DNA from: Ligustrum vulgare
Lineage: Eukaryota > Streptophyta > Magnoliopsida > Lamiales > Oleaceae
Reading direction: 5' to 3'
Assembly (NCBI GenBank): GCA_963555705.1
Contig: OY743184.1
Span: forward strand, 26,560,639-26,624,638
DNA: 64,000 bases
The notes beneath the pieces are model-generated. The model saw only the letters and a list, made by a program, of their open reading frames with translations, made no database searches and was not told where the DNA came from. Made by a program: the position numbers and the translations under genes. Below, piece by piece: positions 1 through 10,943 of the stretch (the first letter of the stretch is position 1; each line of letters begins with the position of its first letter).

Positions 1-458
1 GTTAGAAAATTTTATTACAGATAATAATTTATCTATAATCTAAATAATCATCATGTTGGAATTATCAAGAATTAAATAACTGAAGCGGAAGCGTACCTTA
101 ATCAAACGTGATTCACGATAAACAATTCGGTTGGTTGGATCTTCTAAATCCATACGTAGTCCTTTATTTTCTTTCTGATGATGGGATGTCAGACAAGATG
201 AACAGTACGTAGGATTCAGGGACCATAACCGACTTTATATACTGAATTGCCAATTAACCTAATCCGGCCCATCATGAATTAGGTAATGGCCTGGTATCTA
301 CACATAAAAGTCCATACATTTAATTGGATGCATTAAAGCCCGATCTATATAAAATCTTTATTAGATCACTTTAAATGGGCTTAACCAAAATTGATAGCCT
401 TTTATTCAATACACAATAATTCACATATAAGCCCACACGATTGATTAAAATCCTTACA
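1..458 (-). repeat. 3' LTR of copia-1
   Basis: Direct copy of 5839-6297, with one substitution (T at 357, C at 6196). The terminal T of the TG start is just outside the window; the other end is CA at 457-458. In element orientation it follows the polypurine tract and is therefore the 3' LTR. Confidence 0.95.
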
Positions 459-1239
459 ATCTCCCACTTGGGCTATATGTGTAATCTTACAATTGTGTAT
501 CAATCATAACCTTATGAGTACTCAGAATTTTGCTATCATTACTGAATGCATCCCCAAACAATCCGGTCCATCAATTATATCAACATAGGATCAAAGCGGC
601 TTTCGCTACATTAATCGTAACTAAACCTTCAATGGTCACGTATATCGACATAACTGAATGACATGGATCAAGTATGGATGTGTAGCATGGAAATTACATG
701 TAATGTGATCTTCAACATGCCTATTTCCAACTGGTCCAACTTTAGTGAGATCATCATCAAACGAGTTCAGAGATAATAAACCTGAAACCTTACAGCTGTA
801 AATAACTTTAACTTTAAACTGTATCCAAAAGGACAGTAAATGTGTCTTATGCACCCAAAATACAAACTCCCACTGAAACCGAATATCCTTAAGAAATACA
901 ACACCCATATGAGTAATGTACTCATGAAAGACCTTGGGTTGTAATACTTTAGTAAGCGGATCCGCAATTATGGAGTTTGTCCCAATGTGCTCTTATTGAC
1001 ACGTGTCCACTCTGAACTGTATCCTTCACAACCAGGAACTTATGTCAATGTATTTTGACTTAGTTGAGCTCCTGTTGTTACTGGAATATAAATCTGCTGA
1101 GTTATTGTCACAATATAACTTTAGTGGTCTTTCTATACCATACAGAATATGCAGCCTTGTGACAAAGTTTCGCAGCTATATTCCATAATTAGATGCCCCC
1201 AAAATTGCTACAAACTGTGCTGCCAAGTGAAAGAAGCTA

Positions 1240-2870
1240 AAGTGTTTGTTAAGCACTCCATCCGGAAATAGCTCCAACAACCAGCAGATAAATGTAGCCT
1301 TATGTGGATCTTTTACTTTCTTGGCATCTAATAAAAATCGGAATCATAATACCATATGATCTCCAACTGATCCGATTTTCTGTATGTGAGCATGTAATCT
1401 TTTGTTCTCTTTAAATACCTTATAACCCATGTTTGGCTGCTTTCCAAATGATCCATCCCATGGTTACTTAAATATCTCCTTAGTATCCCAATAATGTATG
1501 CAATATCCGAACGCATACAAATTTGAGCATACATCAGACTTTCTATAGCTTAACTATATGTGATCCTCTGCATTTCTTTAACTTCAAGATAACTTTTCGG
1601 GCATTAGTTGAGACTAAATTGTCTCCCTTAGCGATAAGGGTGTCCCCTGATTTACTGTCTTGCATGTCAAACCTCTTAAGTACTTTATCGATATAGCCCT
1701 TTTGTGACAATTCAAGAATACCCCGAGAACAATCCCGGTGTATCTGAATTCCTAATACAAAAGAGACGTCACCAAGATTTTTAATCTTAAAATTCCTTGA
1801 CAAAAAATCTCATAATTTTATGTGACATACCTATATCATTAGTGGCAAGCAATAATCAACATATAAAACCAGGACAATATACTTACTCCCACTGAACTTG
1901 TAATACATACAATCATCAACAACATCAATCTCAAGACCAAATGAGATAATTGCTTGATGAAATTTGTATTACCCTTAACGGGAAGCTGGCTTGAGTACAT
2001 AAATGGATTTCCTTAATTTGCAAACCATTTTCTTTGGGTCTACTGACACAAAGTTTACTGATTGTACCAAATAGATCGTCCCATCAATGTCGCCATTGGG
2101 AAACGCCACCTTAGTATCCATTTGATGTAACTCGAGGTCAAAATGTGCAACAACCTAACTTTTCTGAAAGAGTCTTTCATTGAAACCGAAGAGAAAGTCT
2201 CTTTACAATCAATGCCATCATTCTGTGTAAAGCCCTTAGATACAAGACGAACCTTATATCTTTCCACATTACCTATCGAATCCCTCTTGGTTTAAAAGTT
2301 CTATTTAAGACCAATGAGCTTCGTACCTTATGGTAATGGGACAATATCTCAAACTTTATTGTCTTGCATATGCTTATACTCCTTATTTATGGCATCAATC
2401 CACTTTTGAGAGTTAGAAACCTTCATGGCCTGATGGAATTGATTGGACCATCTTCCACCATTCCATTATTTCCTTATGTTCTTGGAAAAATACTATTTAA
2501 TTATCCGGAATAGCATTTTTCCTTTCTCTCGTGGATCTCCTTAATGGCTTTAGTTATTGAGGTTGTTGAGTTTGTACTTCTGAAATTTACTTTATTTTGG
2601 ATGGGAGGTTCTTCAACATTGTCTAGTTGAGGTTCCGAATATGCTTCTTGATCAATGACATGCATAAAAACTTGCACGTTGTCAAAAGCAATAATAGGAA
2701 TCGAAACCGATCATTCCTCAACTTCTTCCTTAAAGACAATATCTCTAACCTTATTTCTCCCCCAAACTCAACATCCTCAAAAATGTTGCATTTCCCGTTT
2801 CAAAATTTGACTTAAGTGTGGGATCATAAAATTATTAGCCCCTTAAACGACTTTATTTTCTTTATTTGTT
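1240..2870 (-). pseudogene. Copia-1 pol remnant: integrase tail, RT, RNase H start
   Basis: Read on the minus strand, 2870-2740 carries the C-terminal tail of a copia integrase (an EFGG / VRDIVF-type stretch). It is followed by the acidic linker and then RT blocks: ERYKVRLVSKGFTQNDGID at 2267-2210, the LGIQIHRD block near 1750, and an AYIIGILRRYLS block near 1500-1465 leading into RNase H. Frameshifts fall between about 2055 and 1803 and between 1543 and 1534. The catalytic box reads YVDY and then runs out of frame near 1870. Protease and the integrase catalytic core are missing between this block and gag, an internal deletion of well over 1 kb compared with a complete copia pol. It is non-functional and part of copia-1. 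Confidence 0.85.
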
Positions 2871-2874
2871 TTCT

Positions 2875-3470
2875 TGCCCTTATCTTTAGAGGTTTTTGCC
2901 AAGTGAACACTTTCAGTTCTATCCTGCTTCAACTTTTCTTCCTCTTGCACACAAAATAGAATGAGCTCATTTAGAGTTCATTTCTCCCTTTGATAGTTAC
3001 AACTGACCTTAAATTGACTGAATTGTGCAAGAAGCTTGCACACTATGAAATGAGCTCATTGAGAGTCTATTTCTACTTTGACAGTTATAACTAACCTTAA
3101 ATTAACTATATTGCGCAGGAAGCGATATCAATACCAAATGCACGAGCAAGTCATTAGACAAGTCGAGTTTTATTTCCTTAAGTTTTGAAGCAGTATGAGA
3201 CATCTACATGATGTACTCCCTTATTTTCCCATTGCCTTTATACTTTATTGAAATCAAGCTTTGCATAAGCGTGCTTGTTTCAGCCTTATCGTTTTTCGCA
3301 AAACGTTTCTTAATTTCGGCAAGGAATTCATTGGCATCATTTACGTCCTCAGATACTATGCCACTAAAGGCTTCCGGAATGCCGCACTTAAATGATCATG
3401 AGACTCGCGTAATTTAAGCAATCCCACTTCTCAAAGTTCCTCATTTGATTAGATGAACTTTCATCCGTAA
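2875..3470 (-). pseudogene. Copia-1 gag remnant (UBN2-type)
   Basis: The minus-strand reading from about 3370 to 2890 matches the central copia gag domain: an EFLAEIKKRFAKNDKAET stretch, then KGNGKIREYIM, then KLDLSNDLLVHLVLISLPAQY and KVSYNCQ. At least two in-frame stops are visible (after REYIM near 3210, and after LPAQYS near 3100). An 89-bp tandem duplication repeats the KVSYNCQ...MSS portion. No CCHC zinc knuckle follows; the sequence jumps to the integrase tail. The family role would be capsid formation, but this copy cannot make an intact Gag. Confidence 0.85.
2963..3123. repeat. 89-bp tandem duplication inside copia-1 gag
   Basis: 2963-3035 and 3052-3123 are diverged direct copies, each starting GAGCTCATT and ending GAAGC, with a period of 89 bp. 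They duplicate the KVSYNCQ part of gag. Confidence 0.85.
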
Positions 3471-3780
3471 GAGGAGTAGGTTACTCAATCCTTAGTACAG
3501 GGTCTAGATCGATGCAGCCAACGAAAAGTTAATGTTCTTGTTTTGATCCTTGAAGTTTATTCCATAAATACAGGGATTAAATTTGAGCTTGTAGATTTAC
3601 TACTAGCAGAATTTGAAACCGAATAGAGAACACTTAAATAAAATTGTTCACATAAATACCTTATTATGCAAATCATACTTTCAAATAATGGTAGGGCCCA
3701 TCACAAGATACCTAGCACAACATCAATATTTAGTCTTTGGACAGAAATATTGACTTGTAAGTGGTACTCTTGGCGTAGTA

Positions 3781-4165
3781 ATCAAACACTGACAGTAAGA
3801 CATGTCAACCAACAAACCTTTCTTTGGACCGATTTATTGATCACACGTAAAACCAAATAACCGTCACGTATTTATCACCACAAGTTCATGTGAAATTCGG
3901 GCCAAATATTGACCTTCCTTTGGGCCGATCAATATCCGCATGAAATAACACACAAACACCTAATTTTCCCTTAGTGCAGTGATCAAACACTGGCAATAAG
4001 ACATGTTAACCAATAAACCTATCTTTGGACCGATTTATTGGTCACACGTTAAACCAAATAATTGCCACGTGTTTATCACAACAGGTGCATGTGAAATTCG
4101 AGCCAAATATTGACCTTCCTTTGGGCCGATCAATATCCGCAATGAACAACACACACACAAATACG
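3781..4165. repeat. 201-bp tandem duplication in the copia-1 leader
   Basis: The segment starting ATCAAACACT at 3781 recurs at 3982. Both copies contain GGACCGATTTATTG, ATTGACCTTCCTTTGGGCCG and ATCAATATCCGCA. The copies are clearly diverged, unlike the LTRs, so the duplication predates this insertion. No coding potential is seen. Confidence 0.88.
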
Positions 4166-4369
4166 TTCTAATATTCAAAGTTAATTAATATCCACAAGAG
4201 AGGTTGCTTTGGCAACATGTTGCTTCAACTAACTTACTTTCAAATATTATATCTCTCAAAAGATTCCGATGTACCAAGATTTGAAACTGAAATCCATTGA
4301 TTTGCATCTATATTTGACTTTAGGATTTGAATTATAGAATTCAAAACTTTAGAATAAAGCAATCCTTAA

Positions 4370-5015
4370 GTTACGAGAGTCTAATTGCAATATTCTTAAA
4401 CTTTTGGTGGCCAATTCTGTAAAATTTTAAGCTTGAAGGACTTAAATTATAATTTTCCCAAGACTTTATTGGCCAATTTTGAGAAATTCCAAACTTTAGG
4501 TCCCAATTTGAAACAAAACCAAACTTTAGAGGTCCAAAATATGAAAATTTCAATCTTTAAAAGTTGATTTTGAAAATTTTCAAACTTTAGGAGCCAATTT
4601 AGCAAATTCCCAAACTTTAGGGACTTAATTTAAAAAAAAAAAATTCAAACTTTAAGGACCGATTTTGAAAATCTCCAAACTTTAGTGACCAAATTAGAAA
4701 ATTTTCAAACTTTAGGGACCAAATTAAAGAATTTCAGAACTTTAGGTGCTGTATTAGAAAATTTTCAAACTTTAGGGACTGAATTAGAAAATTTTCAAAC
4801 CTTAAGGGACCAAATTAGAGAATTTTCAAGCTTTAGGGACCAATTTTGAAAATTCTCAAACATTAGGGGCTGGATTGGAAAATTCTCAAACTTCAGGGGC
4901 TGAATCATAAAATTCCATAACTTGAAAGGTCCTGACTTAAATAAATTTATAACTTCAGGGGCTCAATTTATAAATTTCAGAACTTTAAGGGCCAACTTAA
5001 ATGGTTTTAATAACT
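4370..5015. repeat. Degenerate ~31-bp tandem array in the copia-1 leader
   Basis: About 18 imperfect copies of a unit resembling TTTCAAACTTTAGGGACC plus AAATTAGAAAAT. Spacing is about 30-35 bp, with variants such as GGGGCTGAAT and GGGACTGAAT towards the right. It lies in the non-coding leader between gag and the 5' LTR. Confidence 0.85.
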
Positions 5016-5145
5016 TCGGATTTAAACATTATTTAAAACAAATGGGGGGGACCTGATGTGCAAATAATCATAATTATCCAAAATTGCATAAGGAACCCTG
5101 AAGACTTCAAATTTTCGGTGTAAGCCCTTCTTCAAAAATCGCGAC

Positions 5146-5365
5146 AGCTAGGGTTTTGCAAACCCTAGCTTCCGCCGCCGCCGTCGCATCCTAAACCAGC
5201 GAACGCGGCACCATACTCTGATCTCCTGCAGCGCAGCGCTAGACCTGGCGCTGCGCGCCTGCGTCGCCCGCAGCCACTACCGGCGCTGCACCTCTGCGCG
5301 TACATGGTGAAGTAGCGCCTGCGCGGCGCTACTCTCCTGTGACGCCGCACGCAGTTCAAACCCCG
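5146..5365. other. GC/CpG-rich patch with telo-box palindrome in the copia-1 leader
   Basis: A roughly 200-bp island rich in GCG and GCC sits inside AT-rich leader DNA. It begins with a perfect 11-bp inverted repeat, AGCTAGGGTTT at 5146-5156 and AAACCCTAGCT at 5160-5170, with a 3-bp loop. AAACCCTA (telo-box) next to GCC-repeat DNA is typical of plant gene 5' ends. This could be captured host DNA or a regulatory leader of the element. The open frames across it look like composition artefacts. Confidence 0.6.
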
Positions 5366-5823
5366 GCGCTATGCGCCCTTTGCCGACAGTTGAATCCATC
5401 ATCAGCCGTTCAAACCTCAACCACAACACTCGATTCGAACAGATTATGCATCGCAAACCAGATTCAAAATGCATACAGTATACATACATGAATCCGATTT
5501 TACCCAACTCCATAAATCAGATTCAAAACCAAATTTGAAAAAAAAATTGTCCCTTCACCGAGAATCTTAATCCAAAACTCATCACCAAACTCAAACCGAA
5601 TTTACAAATCCATATTTTCAATTCTCATATACAGTAAGCATTAAGCAGAAGTTATCCAATTTTGAAACCTTGTTAAACCATCAACCAAATCGTATAAGCC
5701 AAACTTAATGCCCAAAACCTTCAATTTCATTACTCAAACCGTACGCACATATATTTTCATCTGAATTTTGCTTGTTTTGTCAAACTAACAATACGAATTG
5801 ATCTGATAATTCAACACGATGTT

Positions 5824-5836
5824 GGCTCTGATACCA
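5824..5836 (-). promoter_or_regulatory. Primer-binding site of copia-1 (tRNA-iMet)
   Basis: The complement reads TGGTATCAGAGCC, the standard initiator-methionine tRNA primer site. It lies 2 bp inside the 5' LTR and fixes the transcription direction as minus. Confidence 0.93.
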
Positions 5837-5838
5837 CT

Positions 5839-6297
5839 TGTTAGAAAATTTTATTACAGATAATAATTTATCTATAATCTAAATAATCATCATGTTGGAA
5901 TTATCAAGAATTAAATAACTGAAGCGGAAGCGTACCTTAATCAAACGTGATTCACGATAAACAATTCGGTTGGTTGGATCTTCTAAATCCATACGTAGTC
6001 CTTTATTTTCTTTCTGATGATGGGATGTCAGACAAGATGAACAGTACGTAGGATTCAGGGACCATAACCGACTTTATATACTGAATTGCCAATTAACCTA
6101 ATCCGGCCCATCATGAATTAGGTAATGGCCTGGTATCTACACATAAAAGTCCATACATTTAATTGGATGCATTAAAGCCCGATCTATATAAAATCCTTAT
6201 TAGATCACTTTAAATGGGCTTAACCAAAATTGATAGCCTTTTATTCAATACACAATAATTCACATATAAGCCCACACGATTGATTAAAATCCTTACA
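5839..6297 (-). repeat. 5' LTR of copia-1
   Basis: 459 bp, with TG at 5839 and CA at 6296-6297. It is the transcription-start LTR in the minus orientation and is identical to 1-458 except at position 6196. It abuts the SF3B5 intron, 36 bp from the acceptor. Confidence 0.95.
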
Positions 6298-6333
6298 CTT
6301 ATGATTCCTTTTTTTGGGCTAAACAATGTTTAG
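6298..6333 (+). promoter_or_regulatory. Residual 3' end of SF3B5 intron 1: branch-like site, pyrimidine tract, acceptor
   Basis: Only 36 bp of native intron separate the copia-1 LTR from the AG at 6332-6333. They contain CTTAT (6298-6302), which fits the loose plant branch consensus yUnAy, and a T-rich tract at 6306-6315. CTTAT is also the position of the expected target-site duplication. Confidence 0.6.
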
Positions 6334-7969
6334 TGAATGGGCGGTGAACATTCAACGCGATAGTTACGCTTCGTATGTTGGACATTATCCTATGTTAGCC
6401 TACTTCGCTGTAGCAGAAAATGAATCAATTGGGAGGGAACGCTACAATTTCATGCAGGTATCTGCATTATTAATTACTCTTTCGCATATATATCTTGGTA
6501 ATTTTCTCCTAGGGTTTTTGTAATTCTATCTATGATTGTGCGAATGCATTTTGGATTTATAAGCACTTTAAACACGTTCTACCCGAAGTGGTTGTGCATA
6601 CATGCTAATCACGTTAATGGGGTTTGGCAATTTTATTAATTGTCCTCATATAATTTGGCCTATTCTGTCCTCAGACGTACTAATTTTATGTACATGTTTT
6701 ATTTGTGTTCTTGCGTATTTTGACTAGTTCTATAGTCTTGTTTACGTAAATTTACTAACCATTGTGTCTCGATCAAACATTATTTGATTTAATGGCTTCC
6801 TTTCAGCTTCTGCAAATACTATATCAAGAATGCAAATTTATGGTGCAATTTTATAAAGAAAACACAGAAATTATATAACTAGTGAAAGAGGTTTTCTTGT
6901 GAATGGTGGGAAAACTGCAATTTTTGTGAACTATAGTATACATTATGAGATTTGTTTGAATGGTAATTTTAATTTTTAATTTTTTTATGAAATAGAATTG
7001 ATCTTCGTTTCTGGTGTTATTTAATTGGCAGTTTTTACTTAATTGGCCAAGCTTACTCCATTAGTTCGATCGCAGATGGTTACTAAGTTTCACTTTTCTT
7101 TGCCCGATATTCAGTGATTAAAATTTGAATTTACAAAAAGGAAGTTTAAGGTTCATCTAAACAAACACAAGCCCAGATTTTCCTTGTTTTTATTTTAATT
7201 GGACAACTGTTTCGGATTTTCCATTTACGAGGAGATATTTATGAGAATAATAGTATTGCATGCAGAAGTTGGGACAACTTTTAGCATGGCGATGCTGATT
7301 GTGATTAGATTTACATTTTTACTCTGCTAGAATCAATAATGTGAATTAGAAATTGAATCAGATCATTGTATGTTAGGCTTCTTTTAACACGTCATGCAAA
7401 AATGTGGTTGTTTTATCTTGCAAGACATTCATCAACTTAACAGTTTTGCCTTATTCTTGAATTGTTTGCTGAAGTCTCAGTTTTTACTTTAGGCATTTGG
7501 ATTGAAGATGACATTGGTTGTGAAGCTGGTAATTTGAAAGTTTTGTTAAGTAATTGTCAATTAGAGGAAATATTATTGTCAAACACCAGATGCTGCTCAA
7601 AACATGGATCTTTTGAGATTGATTGCAATATAACTAGTGACCTTGTGAAGATAAAACTTGTGACTTTTCATGCCCGTGATCCCCTTTTTAATATTATAGG
7701 TTAATATGTAACCTATATTGGATACAACCCAGCTTTAATGCTTATAAATTGCTTGATATTCGGTATTCTTTCACTTCTAAATTAAGAATGTGTAAATCAA
7801 AAAATTCGCGGCAGCTTGGTTTTCTAATGACCATGTTCTTTAGACATTTAGGAGCTTCATATTATCTAATTGTTGTAAAAAAATACTGATGTTTCCCGGT
7901 CTCATTTTGATGCATCTGCAGAAAATGCTTTTGCCCTGTGGTCTTCCTCCCGAAAGAGAAGATGACTGA
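6334..7969 (+). CDS. SF3B5: Splicing factor 3B subunit 5 (SF3b10), last two coding exons
   Basis: SF3b10 is the smallest subunit of the SF3b complex of U2 snRNP, which holds the branch-site region during spliceosome assembly in the nucleus. Exon 6334-6457 encodes (F)EWAVNIQRDSYASYVGHY, then AVAENESIGRERYNFMQ. Exon 7922-7969 encodes KMLLPCGLPPEREDD and a TGA stop. Together these match the C-terminal two thirds of this highly conserved protein of about 87 residues. Splice sites are TTTAG|TGAATGG, CAG|GTATCT and CTGCAG|AAAATG. The exon starts in phase 2, so an upstream exon ending in a partial Phe codon is required; it lies left of the window, beyond copia-1. The ATG at 6326 is not the true start because it precedes the acceptor. 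The intron (6458-7921) is AT-rich with nothing recognised in it. Coding sequence is intact where visible. Confidence 0.95.
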
Positions 7970-10943
7970 ACTTGAGCCTACTGAGATTCTTGATGTTGGA
8001 TGCTGAAGTCTTGCTTCTTTGGTTGTTTTGCAACTTGTTTATTTTTACCGTGGATTGTTGCTAACATAATTCTATCTGGTGCATAACTTGATCTCAACAT
8101 GATATAAACGGGCTCGTAATTTCTGATTATTTAATTATTAGAATAATCAATTATTTAGGTTAACTTTTTGCCGTTCAAACTAATTCGAAGTTTTAATGAA
8201 AAGTTAAAATGATATTGGACAGATTTGATCTATGTTTGGGTCTCGTTTCTTTCTTCCCTTTGTGCAGTGCTAATTGTGGAAATCGATAGTTCCAATGTCG
8301 CTTCGACATTTTTACAGTTAGCACTTCAAACTGTCAGTTTTAATAGTTAGAACGGCAAGATTTGGCATTGTGTTTGATGACAACAAATTCCACATGAGTA
8401 TGCTCATAAATGCACAACTATCAAATGACAAAATGATGATCAATGAAATAGAATGGAGGATATTAGATTTAGTATTTTACCTTTTAATGCTCAAAATGAC
8501 TATTTACAACATAAGAAAGGTGGATCTCATGTGCAATATTTGTGAGGTTTAGAACTCGGAATGTTGGAAATTAAATGTTCGGAATTCTACCATCGCAGCC
8601 TTAAAAGGTTCAGGACCCGGATGCAATTTACCCATATCGAAATTATAAATTATTAAATTTTATACCCACTGAATATTCACTGAAATTTCAACTAGATTGA
8701 CCTTAGTTTGTGTCAATTAGATTACGAATTTTTATCTAGCTTCAAAATTCATAAGAGCCACGCACCCCGTTTCTCAAATTAACGAGACTTTAGTTGGCAA
8801 CCCTATTACAAAATATTTTCTACGTAACCTGTACATGACAAATTAATTCACCAATAGGCCAGGAAAAAATAAAATAAAATTCCCCTTCCATCCTTTAATC
8901 TAAAGACACTTTGATATCGTGGCAGGGTTGATTTAGGCTCAGAACGGTCCACTGACCGCACTTACCTGTTGCGCATTTCTTCTCGGGGCGTTTATATAAA
9001 TATCTAATTTTTGGTATAATAATTGAAATTTATGTCATTTAAAAAAAAAAATTCGAAATACTTCATTTTTTAAAAAAAACACGTTTTTCATCATAAGTAT
9101 CATATTATGATATTTTAAAAGTATTTTAAAATCTTAAAAAAAAAAAAAAAATGTATCTTAAAGTGTTACATCATGATACTTTCAAATTTTTAGTATCATA
9201 ACCTGAAACTTTATCAAGTATTTATGACACTTTGAATTGAAACAATATTTTTCAGTTCACAAAAAGTATTTTTCATTTTTTTAAAATTTCACCGCATTTT
9301 TCATTTTAGAGTCTTTTTTTTTTTTTCTTTTTACAGTGTGCAGCTCAATTATCCCTTTTTCCTTTTCGACTTCAGTCCAAAAGCCCAAAAGCCTTTTTTT
9401 TTTTTAAATAATTTTATCAAAACACCTAGGATGTTTATTGTTTAGTGATCTAATATATGAAAGAATTTCGGGCAGCCACCAGTAGAAATTCGTTAATTTG
9501 TAGAGGAAATCAAAGAAGCATGTTCAATTTCCATCTGAAATACATCTTATTTTAATTTCTCATCTTATTGAATAAATATTCAAGCTTGAACTATGATAAC
9601 AAACTTGGAAGCTTGATAAATTACTGTATATTTGAGTCATTTTTTTGGAAAATAGATTTTGTAATTGTGATTTTTTGAACAATATCTTGTTAAAATGTAT
9701 TAAAAGTTTTGGGTTATGTGTAAAAAAAATTATTAGGAGAATGTGATTAAAAATGAGTTTTTAAATAATAGAGCTCAAAGAAAGGAGAGATTTATTTTGT
9801 CTTAGGTAGATAAACATTTTGGATTAGAGTAATGTTTTTGTAATATGTTTTTCCTTTATTTTTTGTCTATTTTACATTGTTTAGTACTCTAATTTGTAAT
9901 TTCATTTTGAAAACTGAAAAGTTGTCTTGTTAAATATAATTGTGACATTTTTATATAAAAATTGGAACATTTTGAAGCTTGATAGTGAAGTAATTTTACA
10001 ACGGTTTCAATGTTTGAGAACTTGGAAAGAACAATTGTAAGGTATTTAATTTTCAATTGTATTTTATTATAAATTATTTTATAATTTTACATTTATTACT
10101 TTACGTCGCCCGTACTGAATAAATATTCTGCCTCCGCCTTTGTTTTCATAAACCTCATTTTACCATATTTGTTTGAGGGTTGTCATCCAGATATTAAGTG
10201 GAAGATTAATTTTAATATTTCTAATTAAGCAACGTCCTTACATTTGAGGAAAATAATTGATGAGATAATTGAAATGAGAAAAATAATGAAACTTTATTAA
10301 ATTGAAGTTTAGTGATACGAAGAGGCAAATATAGTTTATTGACTCGATACAATAAATCCAGTGACTGTTGATGAAATTAACCCAAATCTAAACCTTAAAT
10401 ATTGTCCTGCAATACGCATATATAACAAATTTATTTATTTTATACACTATCCAAATAATATTAAGCCCTTTGGGTTCCATTAAAAATAGATTTTGGAATA
10501 TTATTTTTTTCTAAAATGTGTGAATAAAAATAATTTTTTATTTATGTATAATATTATTTATTGAAAATTGTGACTGAAAATAGACAAAAATACATTTTTC
10601 TTCGAAGATAAGGCCAGAGGCTAAGCAAGCCAACGTCGTATAAACTAATAAACGTCATTCATTTTGGCATATTTTAAGCTCAATCGTCTAATCCTCCAAA
10701 AATTAGTAGCATCGGTTAGGGGTATTTGACCTTTAAAAAAAATGACAGCTGAGATTTTTGGAGGGGAATTTGACCTTTAAAATGCGTATTTCTCATTGAA
10801 TTTTCATTTGATTCTTATGTATTGGATTTTGAAATGTGAAATTATTGTGTATGCATTATTATTCAGTAGGTAATGTGAATGATTCATGTGTTAAGTTTAT
10901 GATTTTTTATTGTTCATTTTTTTTTTTTATGTTAACCTATTTA
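7970..10943. other. SF3B5 3' flank and AT-rich intergenic DNA
   Basis: The SF3B5 3' UTR presumably occupies the first few hundred bases after the TGA at 7969. The rest is AT-rich with long A/T runs (for example 9130-9150 and 9380-9405). No gene, LTR or conserved domain was recognised. Short open frames here have no recognisable motif. Confidence 0.6.

Larger units (their letters stand above)
1..6297 (-). mobile_element. Copia-1: young, internally deleted Ty1/copia LTR retrotransposon
   Basis: Two near-identical LTRs (1-458, first base cut by the window, and 5839-6297) bracket this element. A tRNA-iMet primer site lies beside the right LTR and a purine-rich tract (complement of 459-470) beside the left one, so it is transcribed right to left. 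Its order in the element direction is LTR, long non-coding leader (5823-3600), gag remnant, integrase tail fused almost directly to RT, RNase H remnant, LTR. Protease and most of integrase are absent and stops interrupt all frames, so it cannot be autonomous. The LTRs differ only at 357 versus 6196. It sits in the first visible intron of SF3B5, antisense to the gene. The expected right target-site copy is CTTAT (6298-6302); the left copy is outside the window. Confidence 0.93.

Noticed and set aside
5165..5513. Open frames across the GC-rich part of the copia-1 leader (Arg/Ala-rich peptides)
   Set aside because: High GC suppresses stop codons; no domain, no start context, and the region is leader DNA of an element transcribed the other way from a known primer site.
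5817..5836. tRNA-Met gene fragment
   Set aside because: Only the 13-base primer complement is present; there is no cloverleaf.
6326..6523. Single-exon protein starting MFSEWAVNIQ
   Set aside because: The ATG lies before a good splice acceptor and the frame runs through a GT donor into intron; the SF3B5 exon model explains it better.
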